Below, piece by piece: positions 23,214-35,300 of a stretch of DNA of 64,000 nucleotides. Under the pieces are notes generated by a model. The model made no database searches. It was given only the letters and a program-made list of their open reading frames with translations, and had not been told where the DNA came from. This stretch comes from Erpobdella octoculata. Lineage: Eukaryota; Annelida; Clitellata; Hirudinida; Erpobdellidae. The translations under genes were made by a program, and so were the position numbers. The stretch spans positions 20,483,629-20,547,628 of the forward strand of contig OZ022242.1 in NCBI GenBank assembly GCA_963978895.1, given 5' to 3'. The stretch's first letter is position 1; every line of letters starts with the position of its first letter.

Positions 23214-23791
23214 CACGACCTCTAAAACTCAAAATTTCTGGTCCAAGAAATATGATCGAAACCGTACCAAAGACAGCCAAGTCGCCAAGTACTTTTACTT
23301 TGATATTATTTTATTTTTTCTTGGTGTTCTTGCTAATTTATTGTTTTCAATGTTTTTTTTTAATTTTTCTTAAGGCATATTGACATAAACCGCCGCATTT
23401 AAAGAAACGGTTTTAGACATGGAGCGGCTTACGTAACTCATACTTCTAAAGCAAACTATTATTTTTCAATAATTTACTTCCATAATTTTTTTATTTCTTT
23501 TCCTAAATTTTCTATTTTTTATTTTAAATGTTTTTAATTTCTTTATTCCGATTGTTCATTTCTATCGCTATTGACAAATAGATCTTCATCGAGAACTACG
23601 TTAATTTCGGGAGTAATTTTTAAATGTTCTAAAGTGCTAAAATTTTTGGTTTTTTTAGTTATTTATATTGTAATTAGTTTTTTTTATGTTTTAAATATCA
23701 TTTACGTTAAAAAACCGGTCATTTTTCATCGAAATCAGTTCGGGACACTATACTGGAGGATTACTACCTCGTTTTGTTGTTTGGGTGGAAA

Positions 23792-23794
<3 letters not shown>
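23214..23794. other. No gene; end segment shared inverted with 21113-21165
   Basis: About 23725-23770 is an inverted match to 21113-21165 ('taatcctccagtata', then 'gtcccgaac'). The remainder is T-rich with nothing supported. Confidence 0.4.

Positions 23795-23834
<40 letters not shown>
23795..23834. repeat. (TA)n microsatellite
   Basis: Pure TA repeat of 40 bp. Confidence 0.97.
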
Positions 23835-23838
<4 letters not shown>

Positions 23839-23992
23839 TTTCTAAAATAACTTTTCAAAATAATTTTATAAAAGTATTCTAAATAGCCTAGGAGCTATCC
23901 TCAGACCTACCAAATGTACACAAAAAATTTCATAAAAATCGGTTCAGCCATTTTGGAGGAGTTCAATTTCAAACACTATGACATGAGATTTA
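23835..23992 (-). mobile_element. Helitron family A, 5' end (inverted)
   Basis: On the minus strand this reads 'ataaatctcatgtcatagtg', 'gtttgaaattgaactcctcc', 'cggttc' and 'catttggtaggtctgagga', the family A 5' block. It meets a family B 5' end at a shared TATATA stretch (23993-24008), so two Helitrons stand head to head. Its 3' end was not located. Confidence 0.7.
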
Positions 23993-23995
23993 TCT

Positions 23996-24332
23996 ATATA
24001 TATATAAATGAATGTTTGTATATATGTATGTATATAGGTATGTTATTTATGCATTGCTACACCATTCATCCGATCGTAATGAAATTTTCACACAACCTTG
24101 AGAGTCAAGGAGAATCAAATATAGAAAAAAAAATTTTGAAATCCGTCACAAAATGAGCGGAGCGGAGCGGGTGAGCGAGCGGGAACTATATATATATATA
24201 TATATGTATGTGTGTATGTATGTATGTGTGTGTGTTTATGTATGTATGTATGTATGTATGTATGTATGTATGTATGTATGTATGTATGTGTTTTTTACAA
24301 TATTTCGGCACTAAATGCTCATTCAAAGTATG

Positions 24333-24363
<31 letters not shown>

Positions 24364-24747
24364 GTATGTATATATGTATGTATGCATGTATGTATGTGCG
24401 TATGTATGTGTGTATGTATGTATGTGTATGTGCATGTATGTGTGTCTGTGTGTGTGTTTATGTATGTATGTATGTATGTATGTTTGTGTTTCTTACAATA
24501 TTTCGGCACTAATTGCTCATTCAAAGTATGTATGTGTATGTATGTATGTATGTATGTATGTATGTATGTATGTATGTAGAATCGGATCTAAGGGGGTCAA
24601 CTGAGAGCGAAAGAATGAGCGGGAAAGCGACAGGGAACGGATAACGACCGGGAGCGATAGCGCAAGCGGGAAAGAAACGGGAGCGAAAAAGAAACGCATT
24701 AGGTAAACCTCTAAAAACCCCGGGCAAGGCCGGGTGCCCCCGCTAGT
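23996..24747 (+). mobile_element. Helitron family B, complete non-autonomous copy
   Basis: The 5' end is TCTATATATATATAAATGAA. The body has 'cattgctacaccattcatcc', 'acacaaccttgagagtcaa' and 'tgagcggagcggagcgggtg', then a long TATG microsatellite. The end has GGGAAAGCGACAGGG-like units and 'ggcaaggccgggtgcccccg' followed by CTAGT. It is the best end-to-end copy in the window. No protein is encoded. Confidence 0.8.
24204..24585. repeat. (TATG)n microsatellite with two embedded unique tags
   Basis: TATG/TGTA repeats are interrupted twice by the same roughly 38-bp sequence ('ttacaatatttcggcacta' and following), at about 24294 and 24491. The array therefore consists of a larger duplicated unit. 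The open frames through it are not genes. Confidence 0.9.
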
Positions 24748-24779
24748 ATATATATATATAATTATGCGGAAAAAAAGGT

Positions 24780-25431
24780 ACAACTAAAACTAATATAAAC
24801 CTTTACCAAATTGAACAACGGCAATACCTAAATTATTAAAAATAGTTCTTCCAGATCAAAATTTAAAAAAAAAGTACGACGACAGGATTAAACGATAATA
24901 AAGCTGCAATGTTTAATATTGTTTATACATAGTTATAGATAAACTTTTTTTTATTATTCATGGCCTATAGCTATGTACACCAACCAGACAAAAAATTGTA
25001 GCAAATAAAGTAAAAAAGTTTATATAAAAACTTTTTTAGTTAACATTTGAATTAGTTTAAAATTAATTTATAAATAAAAATTAATCTTCAACAAACTAAG
25101 TAATCATTTTTTATACATTTTTTTTTAAATTTTTAACGATTATTAAATTGCGCTTCCTACACTACTCTCGACATTTTACAGTGTACTTGGCTTGTATCGA
25201 TATGATACTGATTTGGTAGCATTTCGTAGTGCCTACTGTGAAGTTCTTAATTTACCGTTTTGTCGTTTATTTTTTGGCGTAGTTGAATTATAAGGTTATT
25301 TGATATGCTATATTTTACTCGTAAACTTGAGATTACATCAAAATGTCTAAAAATTCCCATTTTGTGTTTACAGTTTGACAGTTCACAAATAGGAAGAAGT
25401 AAAAAGTAACACTTGAACCGATATTTCGAAG
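24780..25431. promoter_or_regulatory. Upstream region of the proline-rich gene
   Basis: AT-rich, about 650 bp, with no gene of its own. It should contain the promoter and 5' UTR of the gene at 25432. No TATA box or initiator could be singled out. Confidence 0.3.
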
Positions 25432-26379
25432 ATGAGTTATTATCCAGGTGGAAATCCTCAGTGTGGACCTGGTGGTGCCATGCCTCCGAATGCTCCAAGC
25501 GCTCCTTTTGCGGCCACTGTAACCAAATCTCAATCTATTTTATTGAATTGGCCATAAATGATAATTCAATATATTTGTATTTTGAGTTGGTTGTGCGGGA
25601 AAAGAGATATAAATATATTCTTACATAAGCCTAAACTAATATTACATGTGCTTTTAGAATATTGATAATTAAATTTTGCTTTTGATGGATTTGTATTCCA
25701 TCAGGGACCAACGGTTGCCATGCCTGAGCCTTTCACTGGTGGCTCGTTTCCAACATATCCTGTTCCCGGACAGCCGGTACTATTTTTTTTATTGAGAGTT
25801 ACTCATACCGGGTTATTAATATGAGGATTATAATAAGCGTTTAAGTTTTTGTAAATTGGTTATAAATGGTTTTCATTTTATAAATGAAGAAGTAAATTTA
25901 TTTGCAAATTCTAGTCTTATCCTCCATCAACGAACTACTCGCCTTCTAATGTCAACCCAGGACAGTACCCTCCACAAAATCCGGGACAGTATCCCCCGCA
26001 GAATCCGGGACAGTATCCACAGCAGAATCCAGGACAGTATCCTCCACAGAATCCAAGTGCATACCCTTCTCAAAATCCAAGTCAATACCCTCAAGGAAAT
26101 CCGGGAACTTACCCACCTACACAACCTGGCCAATTCAATCCTATTAATCCGGGTCAGTATCCACCACAGAATCCAGGCCAATATCCACCTCAGAATCCAG
26201 GCCAGTACCCCCCACAAAATCCAGGGCAATACCCTACTGGGTCATTTACACCATCAAACCCTGGATCATATCCACCAATAAACCCAGGTGGATACCCACC
26301 ATCAAATCCTGGTCAATATCCACCCCAGAATCCTGTGGGATACCCGCCCCAGAACCCTAGTGCTCCGTACTTCAGATAA
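25432..26379 (+). CDS. Proline-rich NPGQYPPQ-repeat protein, three exons
   Basis: Exons are 25432-25518, 25705-25776 and 25915-26379, all joining in phase 0 at GT/AG borders, giving 207 residues. The start is the ATG in 'gaagatgagttattatcc'. Exon 1 encodes MSYYPGGNPQCGPGGAMPPN. Exon 3 encodes about sixteen units of eight residues with consensus NPGQYPPQ. Variants include NPSAYPSQ, NPGGYPPS and a 13-residue unit ending GSFTPS. The protein ends in PSAPYFR. No signal peptide, membrane segment or folded domain is visible. Tyr-Pro-Pro-Gln repeats recall the N-terminal tails of annexin A7/A11 and cephalopod rhodopsin tails, but no annexin core follows before the stop and polyadenylation signal. Function is unknown; an adaptor or condensate-forming role is inference only. 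Confidence 0.72.
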
Positions 26380-26487
26380 CTGAAATCTTCAATGATTTGG
26401 CAACTTTTGGAGCACAGATGCATATCATCAGTATATGCCCTTTGTCATTGCTTTAAAGTTTGTTTTATGTTGAGAAAGTGACTTGAA

Positions 26488-26493
26488 AATAAA
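26488..26493 (+). terminator. Polyadenylation signal of proline-rich gene
   Basis: AATAAA 110 bp after the stop codon, in 'gaaaataaaatttg'. Confidence 0.65.
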
Positions 26494-26895
26494 ATTTGAT
26501 CTTGGTTGCTTCTGATTTATTATTACTTCAATTCTTGTGGATCAGGCAGGGTCATAGGTGTTTGCTTCAGCTCATGGCGGCCTACTTTTTTTTCATTTGA
26601 TGTTTCTGATTATGACAAAAATGTTTTATGGCTTACTGGTTAAAATAAAAAATTAGGCTGGTTGCCTCGTATTGTTTGTTCATTTCATTTTTCTAAAAAA
26701 AAGTGTTAAACTTTTATCTCTTTCCAGAGGCAAGTGTTCATTCTCATTGCCTTTTGGAATATATCATTTTACCAAGATTTTTGGTGTACTTTTCTATTTG
26801 GTTGATCTTTAGCAGTCATTGCATCTAAACTGTTTAAAATAAATAATTGTTCAAATTATACATGTTTGTATACATATGGCATCTATAAAGAACTA
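26494..26895. other. No gene recognised
   Basis: T-rich spacer after the proline-rich gene. Nothing supported. Confidence 0.4.
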
Positions 26896-27268
26896 TCAGG
26901 GTTTTTCTCTCGTTTCTGTTTGCTCTTCCGCTCCTTCTCCCGCTTGCTTTCCAGCTCCTTTTCTTTCTTCCTCTCCCTCCTAACTTCTTTTTGTCCATAA
27001 AACGTGAAATAGATTTGCTAAAAGCTGCTTGAAGCCTTCAAACCTTGTTACATAAACTAAATTTGAATTTTGTTACGAAATAACCTTTGATGTTAGTACA
27101 ATGGCACTTTTGGCCTTGAAAGTTATTTGGTCACAAAAATTATTTTTTTTAAATATTTAAAAATTAAAAACTACCCTATGAGCTTCTACTCTTTGAGATC
27201 TACCTCCATGCCAAATTTAGTTAAAATTAGGATTTTCATAGAAGACAAACAGTCATTTATTATATAGC
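26896..27268 (-). mobile_element. Helitron family B, old copy
   Basis: On the minus strand, going 5' to 3', it has 'aatgactgtttgtcttctat', 'agatctcaaagagtagaa', the 'ccaaaagtgcca' block, 'aaatctatttcacgttttat', and the purine-rich GGGAGAAGGAGCGG-like block. The same order is seen at 51217-51607 and 56189-56749. The CTAGT end has decayed. Confidence 0.65.
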
Positions 27269-27614
27269 TTACCAGTATTTTTGGTTGTATAATATGTATT
27301 GGTTTTTTGCCTTACTTTGCCCCATCTTTTTTCCACTCATGTTTTTTACGGGACACGACGTTATATATATATATCAATAGTATAGAATAGACTATAGAAT
27401 ATATTATGGCCGGAGTAAAAGCACATCTCAATTATATCTATCAGATATACATAGTTTCGTTAATTTGAGCTCTATATAACTAAGCAACGCGTCATAAATC
27501 CGCTCGTAGATGCATTCGTTGGATGACAAATGTCATTGAGAAAGCGTGAAGTTATTTGTCCTACACTATGGCCATATTACTAGTTTTGTTGAAGTAAAAG
27601 TTGATTGCTACAAT

Positions 27615-27720
27615 TCCCTAGTTGCATAGCACAGTGGTTCAAGCCAGATATAACCAGCTTGAGGTCTTGTTTGATCCCGCAAGCATCAATCACGATGTGT
27701 TGTGTGACTAATGAAAAAAG
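27615..27720 (+). mobile_element. tRNA-derived SINE head
   Basis: An A-box-like 'tagcacagtggttcaag' is followed 33 bases later by a B-box-like 'gtttgatccc'. Both are the internal RNA polymerase III promoter elements of tRNA-type SINEs. It is not a functional tRNA, because no matching acceptor arms flank it. Confidence 0.5.
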
Positions 27721-28751
27721 AGGTGCATTGAGTGTACCATCGTTTGGCTAGTTTGAAAGTAGTTCGTAACTCAACCACTAACCAATGAGCTATCAAGAAA
27801 AGTAAGGCTCGGAAAGAGGGTAGACCAATTATATAATAGTAGTAAATGGGGTGGGCCTTTTGCCGCCTTTTAACAATGGATGTCCGCCTTCTCCATATTC
27901 AAATGAGACCTTGTTTGTGTCAAAATCACCAGCTGACATTGTAAAAGGTTTAACTGCTTCAACAAAGCATAAAACAAAACAAGTTTATGAAATTGTGCAG
28001 AGACAAAGCGTGAAAGTCTGTCTGCGGAAGTTTGAAGAACAGCTTTCGACAACCTCCTTTGTCTTATAAAGTAATAGTTGTCGTTTTAAAACAATTATAA
28101 AAATAAAGTAAATTTTCATTAAATTTGTTTTTTTTTATTTTTTAAAATGCTTTAGTATTTATGTGTGATTGTGTCCGTTGTACAAGCGCCGACCATTTGC
28201 TTGTTTATTTTAAAAATGGCGCAAGATTCGGTTGTGTCGTGAGTTCAGATTACGCTTTATTATATCGTTCGTTCTTAGAGAAGTTATTTTATTTGTTAGC
28301 ATTTTTTTCACATGTTGTGGTTGCAGGAATGTATTTTTTTGGTGAAAATTTTAGCTAAGATATAGTTATCGAACAACTAATACTAATAGTTCTGTTTATG
28401 TCAGTTTATTTATGACTTTTATGAGAAATAATAGTTTCTAATAAACTAATAGTTTCTATTATGAGAAACACAATTTTTTAAATTTTCTTGGATATTTAAA
28501 TAATTTTCCATCTTATTTTGAATTTTTTAAAAATAGATCCAAGACAATTATAAATAATCCTAGTATTACAATTTGAGAAGTTGATTTATTTTTATTCTTT
28601 ATTCATTTCGATTTAGAAATCACTAAGTTTGCTAGTTCAATGTTTAGTTAAATTTAGTGCGATCATTAGTCCTGCTTTACAAAACTGTATCACATTGCTT
28701 GAGGCAATTTTGGGTCAAAATTTTTGGAGATATATAGCTCTTTAGAGGTGA
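27721..28751. other. No gene recognised
   Basis: Open frames here, for example 27851-28069, lack motifs and splice context. A 33-bp block at about 28614-28648 ('tagaaatcactaagtttgct' and following) recurs at 30621-30652. Confidence 0.35.
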
Positions 28752-29190
28752 ATTAAGTTAGCAACGAAGCGGGCAACGATTTCTATTTTCACTCTGAATC
28801 GGTCTTAGCGCGCCCCAAATAAATTTATTAAGAATACAATAAACATTTCCACCCAAACAACAAAATGAATTGTCATAGACAAATATAAGCTGAATTGAAC
28901 TGTGCAAAAATTTTTTAAAATATTGTGTAGAACTTTGTGAAAACTGCCATATACGAGTTGACCTTAAAATTATGTTTCCGTCAGCCAATCACAAACAAAT
29001 TAAACAAAAATAGACTAAAATTGTCCGCCCATTCAAAAAAATGTTTTCTTATAGCAAATTTAATGTAGAATTCAAATATCTAATTAAATTTTACACTTTC
29101 TCTGTTGAAAGTGATAATAAAAGCCATTTACAGCATTGTTTTCGCTCTCATTTAGCGCAAATTCGTTGCCCGAAGCGTTGCTAACTTCCT
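28752..29190 (-). mobile_element. TIR element family M, complete copy
   Basis: About 440 bp with terminal inverted repeats: 'gttagcaacgaagcgggcaa' at the left and, inverted at the right, 'gttagcaacgcttcgggcaa'. The body matches the dimer at 20426-21112 in opposite orientation. It has no transposase and is a MITE-like non-autonomous element. It ends about 125 bp before the Ect2 start codon, so it occupies the expected promoter position of that gene. Confidence 0.85.
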
Positions 29191-29314
29191 GAACTCTAGC
29201 TTTTTAGAAAACTATTGATATTGTATAACATTTTATCTTGATAAGCATATAGCTAAATAAGTATAGAGTAATATAAACATTTACTACCAAAACGTTTTTT
29301 AAAGATTTCAAGAC
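29191..29314 (+). promoter_or_regulatory. Short Ect2 5' flank
   Basis: Only about 124 bp separates the TIR element from the Ect2 ATG. No TATA box or clear initiator is evident. An upstream non-coding exon beyond the element cannot be excluded. Confidence 0.35.
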
Positions 29315-32300
29315 ATGTCAAATTCAAATCTGCTGGACGGTGCAACGGCACAAGGTGGGATTTTTTACATTTCACACTAAATGAGCCTTTTATTCATTTT
29401 GCTTTATAATTGAGCAACATCTACCTCAAGTTTAAAAATGCTGCAATTAAATTGAAATTAAGTTTATTAAGCTGACATTTTAGCTGCTTTTTATCATCTA
29501 AGATACAATTAAAACTACTTTTTCTACAAAAAATAATTTTCTTGTGGTTTTTCAGTTCAAAACTTTATTTTAATTGGAAAAAAGCTAAGGGAATCAACAG
29601 TTTTACATGATGCCCTCAAGGTAAACTGAAAACTTGTTTTGTTTTTTATTGGATTTTTTGTTATTAAATTTTCTTATTAGAAGCAAGGGAGATTTTCTAA
29701 TTTGTATACTTATCTCAGTAATTAAATTCTAATTAACATATCAAGCCACTTTCAGAGTCTAGTTTACAAGGTGTTTGACAATTTAATTAACATAATCTGA
29801 CAATTCAAATTATATTTGCTTACACATAAAGTAATTTGCATAAGTTATGTAATTTTCATCATCTTTGATATGTAAATGTTATCATTGTAATTTGTTTAAT
29901 CTGTTACATTTTAACAAGCAAACAAGAATAGATGTTTATTTTAGTTGAAAAATTTATTTTAACTTTATTTGAAATGAATCTAGAATCTAAAGTTGAAGAA
30001 TATGCTGCTCAGTTTGTCTGGTTATATATGAAAATGAGAGCACAATGTTTATTTATCATACAAATAAACTTTGCGCATTGTACTTACATTAAAAAATGCT
30101 ATATTTTTTAATTACAATAAATATTAATTCATTTTGGTCAGTTCTTCTCGAGCAAAGTCCAGTTTTCAGACACAGGCATGGAGGAATCCATGTTCCAACC
30201 AAATACCGTCTTTGTCCTCGACAACTTTGAAGGCTCCATCTGTCAAAAACTCAAAGAAAACAATTGTCGAATTCTTGGTCCACCTGTTATTATAAAATGT
30301 GCTTTTAATAAGGTGGATTTTTCTCTTCTTTTTCCACTCATTTTTTCTAACATTTAATCTTAATTTGGCATATAAAACATATATTTGTGATAGCAACAAA
30401 ATATTTATCATTATTTCTCTCAGCCTTTGCCCCTAAGACAAAGACCAGTATACAATCTTGCTATGGAGGATGTCATCATCTGCTTCAACGGGTTCAGAGC
30501 CAGAGAAAACATGGTGAGAAAAGGAATGATAATATCTACTTATATAATTTACCAGACTCTCAGACACACATATTCAAAAACTGTAAAACGCAGTGGTGCA
30601 TTCAATGGGGGTTTCCAGGGCTAGAAATCACTAAGTTTGCTAGTTCAATGTTTATCACTATTAATAAATTGTGAAAATTAAAGTGTGCAATAATTAGCTA
30701 TTAAAGAATTTCAGTATACACGACATTTCTTGTGAATTGACGCTGTCGTTAAGAAGTGATCCTTGCTTCTGAGATTTTTTAAAAATCTCATTATATAATA
30801 TTTTTCGATTAATTCGATTGCAGCGCCACTTCTTTTGATCTCTAGGACTGTTAGTGTTTGTAGGTACAATTGCATAATAACTTTTATCACACGCCTGCGC
30901 GCAATAAATTCTTACGTGCACATCGATATCGTCTATACGACTAATTATGTAAGCGTGACAAAATCAGTGAGTGAGTGAGTGAGTGATATGGGCCACTATA
31001 ATATATAGAAATATGTTGATGAATAACATGTCTGCAACTGCTGCTTTTTCTTAGATTTCATTCAAAGCCTCATGGTCAGCAATTTTTAATAGATTCATTT
31101 GAGTCTTGCCCCTTACCCCCCTGGGAAAATGGGAACTCTATGCCCGTGTATGCATTAGAGTACTGCATGGGCCAGGTCATGATTTTAGAGTCTTCGAATG
31201 GGCCAGGCCTGCAGTCAAGTCGGGCAGAGATTTTTTGACAAATGTATAGGCATTTTAGACTGGGCTCTAAGAAAATTGGCTGCAGTACTCTATAATGCAT
31301 CTTAAGGCATTGTTTGGACAAGTGCAGTGCACGTACACATATTACACATAAATAAACAAACGTACACATAAATAAACCAGCAGTTTAGTAACATGGTTTG
31401 AGACATCTAAAATTGTAATCATGGCAGTGGCATATAACTTTGGCTATTTGTTATTTATATTGTCTAGAAGTGTCAAATTCAATTCGTGTGAATTTAAAAA
31501 AAATAAATTTTCTTTTTCTCAACTACAACAATTGTCAATTTATTTGAGAAAGAATGTTAAGAATCCAGTGTGGAGGTTTGCTTGCTGGTTATTGTAAAGA
31601 TATTTATGTGTGTTTGACAGTATGTGTGTGGAAGCTTACTTGCTGGTTTTTGTGAAAACAATAGATGTATATGTATGTGAGTGCTTGTAGAATTGTTGAT
31701 TATCACCTGTTGATTATTGGGTAAATTTGAGGAGACAGCATGGGTATTGTTTAATTATTATATAGCCTAGATGCTTAAAAAACACATGTGCAATAGGCTA
31801 AAAAATTGAGATGATCATCATCATCATCATCATCATCATTTATTTTTGAAACGTCCCTATTCCACGCTATGCTAGGGTTGGACGTTTTTCCATATCAGGC
31901 CCCTCCACAAGTCACGATCCAGGGCAGACTGCCGCTTCAGGCCGAGCTCATCCATGTCTTTCTTCACACATTCCCACCAAGTCTTCCTACTTCTACCTTT
32001 ACTTTTCACTCCTACAACATCCACATCTCTAATTGCCGAAACCCAATCATCTGCACTTTTGCGCTCCAAATGTCCAAACCACCTTAGTCTTCCACGTCTC
32101 ACCACATCAGCCACACAAGGAACATTCAGAAGGCTATACAAATCCACACTACGTGCACGATCATTCAACGAAACACCACACATCCATCTAACCATCATAC
32201 GCTCTGCCCTTTCTAAACTTCTTAGATTCTCCACCTTCATAGACCATGTTTCAGTGCCATAAACAAGGACACTTTGAACACATGCCCTATACACCTTTCC

Positions 32301-35300
32301 TTTCACATGAAAGGATGCACCACGGGTGGTCAAGATAGGAGATAACTCTTTGAATTTAGCCCAGGCAGAACGCACTCTAGCTCTCACCGCCTCATCTACA
32401 CCTCCTCCTGCACCTAATGTGTCACCTAGGTAACAGAACCTGGTCACACACTCCACCTTTACACCTGGCTCAACCTCAACCTCGCCCAACAACTCTTCCT
32501 GAACAGAACCACCAGCCACACAACTCTTACAACGGAAGCCAACAAGATCTTTCAAACTACCCAAAATGCCACTGCACCTTTTATGGACCCAACTCTTACA
32601 ATCCACACAACAAATAGAATTGGAGCCAACACCTTTTCTGCATACACTGCATGGCCATTTACCCGACTTCTTCACCTGTCCCATTCCGGCCCGACACTTC
32701 ATGATTTTTGTCTTACTCGCATTCACTCTGAGGCCTTTCGCTTCCATGCCAATTTTCCAGATCCTTAACTTTTCCAGGAGAGAATCTTCTGTCTCAGCTA
32801 ATAAAACAAGATCATCAGCATAGAGCAGTTCCATTGGCAAGCCTACCCTGAGCTCCCGTGATAAGGCCTCTAAAACAATGATAAACAACAATGGGCTGAG
32901 AACTGAACCCTGATGCACTCCAACCTTAACGCTGAAAGCATCACTCTCCTTCCCATTCACTCTCACCACTGTCGCTGCATCATCATACATAGTTCTTATC
33001 ACGGAAACTAACCATTCATCCACACCTAGACATCTCAGAGCCCACCACACTATCTCACGAGGTACTCTATCAAATGCCTTTTCAAGATCAACAAAGGCCA
33101 TCCACAGATCTTTGTTCTTGGCAAGATACTTTTCCTGCAGCTGACGAACTATGAAAATAGCATCGGTAGTACATTTCCCCATCATGAAACCAAACTGCAT
33201 ACCATCAATTTTCACAATCTTCCTTACTCTTTTTTCAATCACCCTCTCTAAAACTTTCATTGCATGTTCTAATAGTTTAATGCCCCTGTATGAGCCACAC
33301 GCTAATGCATCACCTTTTCCCTTGTAGACATTCACCATCCAGCTCTTATTCCAGTCTACAGGGGTTTTACCATCCTTCACTACTGCATTGCACACTTCAG
33401 TCATCCACACTATACCAACAGCTCCAGCAGCTTTCAACATGTCTGCCACCACTCCTGAAGGTCCTGCTGCCTTGTTACGTTTCATCTTATGGATTGCATT
33501 ACTAACTTCCAGAGTAGTTAACTTTTCACTAGGTCCACAAACAGGACTTACGTGAGTTAGTCCATTTGCATCCCAAGTGAACTCCTCATTAGAAATTCTA
33601 TCATAATGCGCTCTCCATACCTCCAACAACCTACTATCCTCAGCCACAACCTTACCTTCATGGTCTTTCACGCAGTTGGCCCCCACTACATCCCGGTTTT
33701 TACGCATTAGCTGCTTGGCTACCCTAAACACATTTCCTTTCCTGTCCTCCCTATCCAAATCTTCGCAAAAAGTCTTTCGTACAGCGTTCTTAGCATTAAA
33801 GATAGCTTTCTTAGCCATGCGTTTGGCCTGGTTGTAGCTCTCCTTGGTTGCTAGATTTTTCCCATGTTGCTGGCACTTCAACAAGTTAAATAGCCGACGT
33901 TTTTCTTTTACAAGGGCAGCAACCTCTTCATTCCACCACCATGTTTCCTTATGCCTACTAATACCTTTTGTAACCCCACACACAGCTACTGCTTCCTCAA
34001 GCAAACACTGCTTCAAATCATTCCAGATTTTCTCGACATCACCAAGACCATTCATCACCACAGCAGCTTTAGCTTGCACTCTTTCTTTGAAGATGCATTC
34101 CGTCTCTGTCTCTTTCAGCTTCCAAACCTTACATCTTTCTACAAATTTCACATTACATTTTTTCACCCTCTCATTCAGCTCCATAACACAAATAAGCAAT
34201 TTGTGCTGTGGGATACATGCTTCACTTCGAATAATCTTAACGTCCCTAATAAATTTTCTCTCAGACTTTCTGACTAAAATGTAATCAACAACAGTCCGAC
34301 ACCCACCAGACTCATATGTTATCAACTTATTATCCTCCTTTTTAAACCAAGTGTTGGCGACAGCAAGGTTCAATGAATCAGCAAATTCTAATATCATCTC
34401 ACCTTCCAGATTTCGCTTACCAAACCCACAACCACCATGAACACCTTCAAATCCATCAATACCAGTTCCCACATGTCCGTTAAAATCACCACAGATCAAC
34501 AAATTCTCATCAACATTTATATCAGACACAACCTTAACCATCATAGCAAGAAATTCCTCTTTCTCCTCCATCGGCCGACCTACTTGCGGAGCATATATAG
34601 ACAACAAGTTCAGCACCGACTTACCCACAATTACACGAAGCAATAACAATCTCTCACTCACACGCTTGACCTCCAACACTTTCTCAACCCATCTATCTGC
34701 TACCAGCATTCCTACACCATGAATTCCTTTCTCAGAACCCATCCAGAAAAACTTATACTCACCAAGTTTTCTGGCACCTTCACCTTTCCAGCCAGTCTCC
34801 TGAAGACAACAAAAATCTAAACATCGTCTTGCTGCCATATCAGCCACCTCACCATCTCTTCCCCTCATTGTTCCAACATTCACAGAGCCAATTCTCAAAC
34901 AAACACTTGAACCCTCTAAATTCTTCTTCAAGCCCATAGCAAACTTTTCACTTCCGTCTAGGCCCAGAAAAGGAAGCGCGGACCTTGTTTGACCGGGCGA
35001 CGTCCGAGCCGGCATTGAATTCTTTGTTTTGTAACCCATATGGAATTTGGAGCAAAGTTTTACCCGGATGCCCTTCCTGCGAACCTCCCTTTAGTCGCCT
35101 TTTACGACACGCATAGGAGGATACACGGTGGTTCTATTCTATCGGCCCGAACCACTAAGATGATGAAGATAATAATATTATAGTCATGCTTACAAATACA
35201 GATCATTGATTTATTTTAGTCTTTCTTGAAAACTTGTACAATTATTCATAAATAATTTCAATAGAACGAACTAGCAGACATGGTTCACATGATGGGTGGC

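Noticed and set aside
24204..24585. CRISPR-like alternation of repeat and unique tag
   Set aside because: The repeats are TATG microsatellite, the two tags are identical to each other, and the host is an animal genome.
24186..24604. Tyr-Val-Cys-Met and His-Thr-Tyr-Ile frames of 65-130 codons
   Set aside because: They are TATG microsatellite translations inside a non-autonomous Helitron.
25856..26281. Two long frames overlapping the proline-rich exon in other frames
   Set aside because: They are shadows of the NPGQYPPQ repeat; only the frame joined through GT/AG borders has a start, consistent phases and a stop before a polyadenylation signal.
27620..27700. Possible tRNA gene
   Set aside because: A- and B-box-like sequences are present, but no acceptor stem or anticodon arm can be formed; a SINE head explains it better.
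31869..34646. Several plus-strand frames of 61-146 codons
   Set aside because: They are antisense shadows of the intact minus-strand RTE-like polyprotein.
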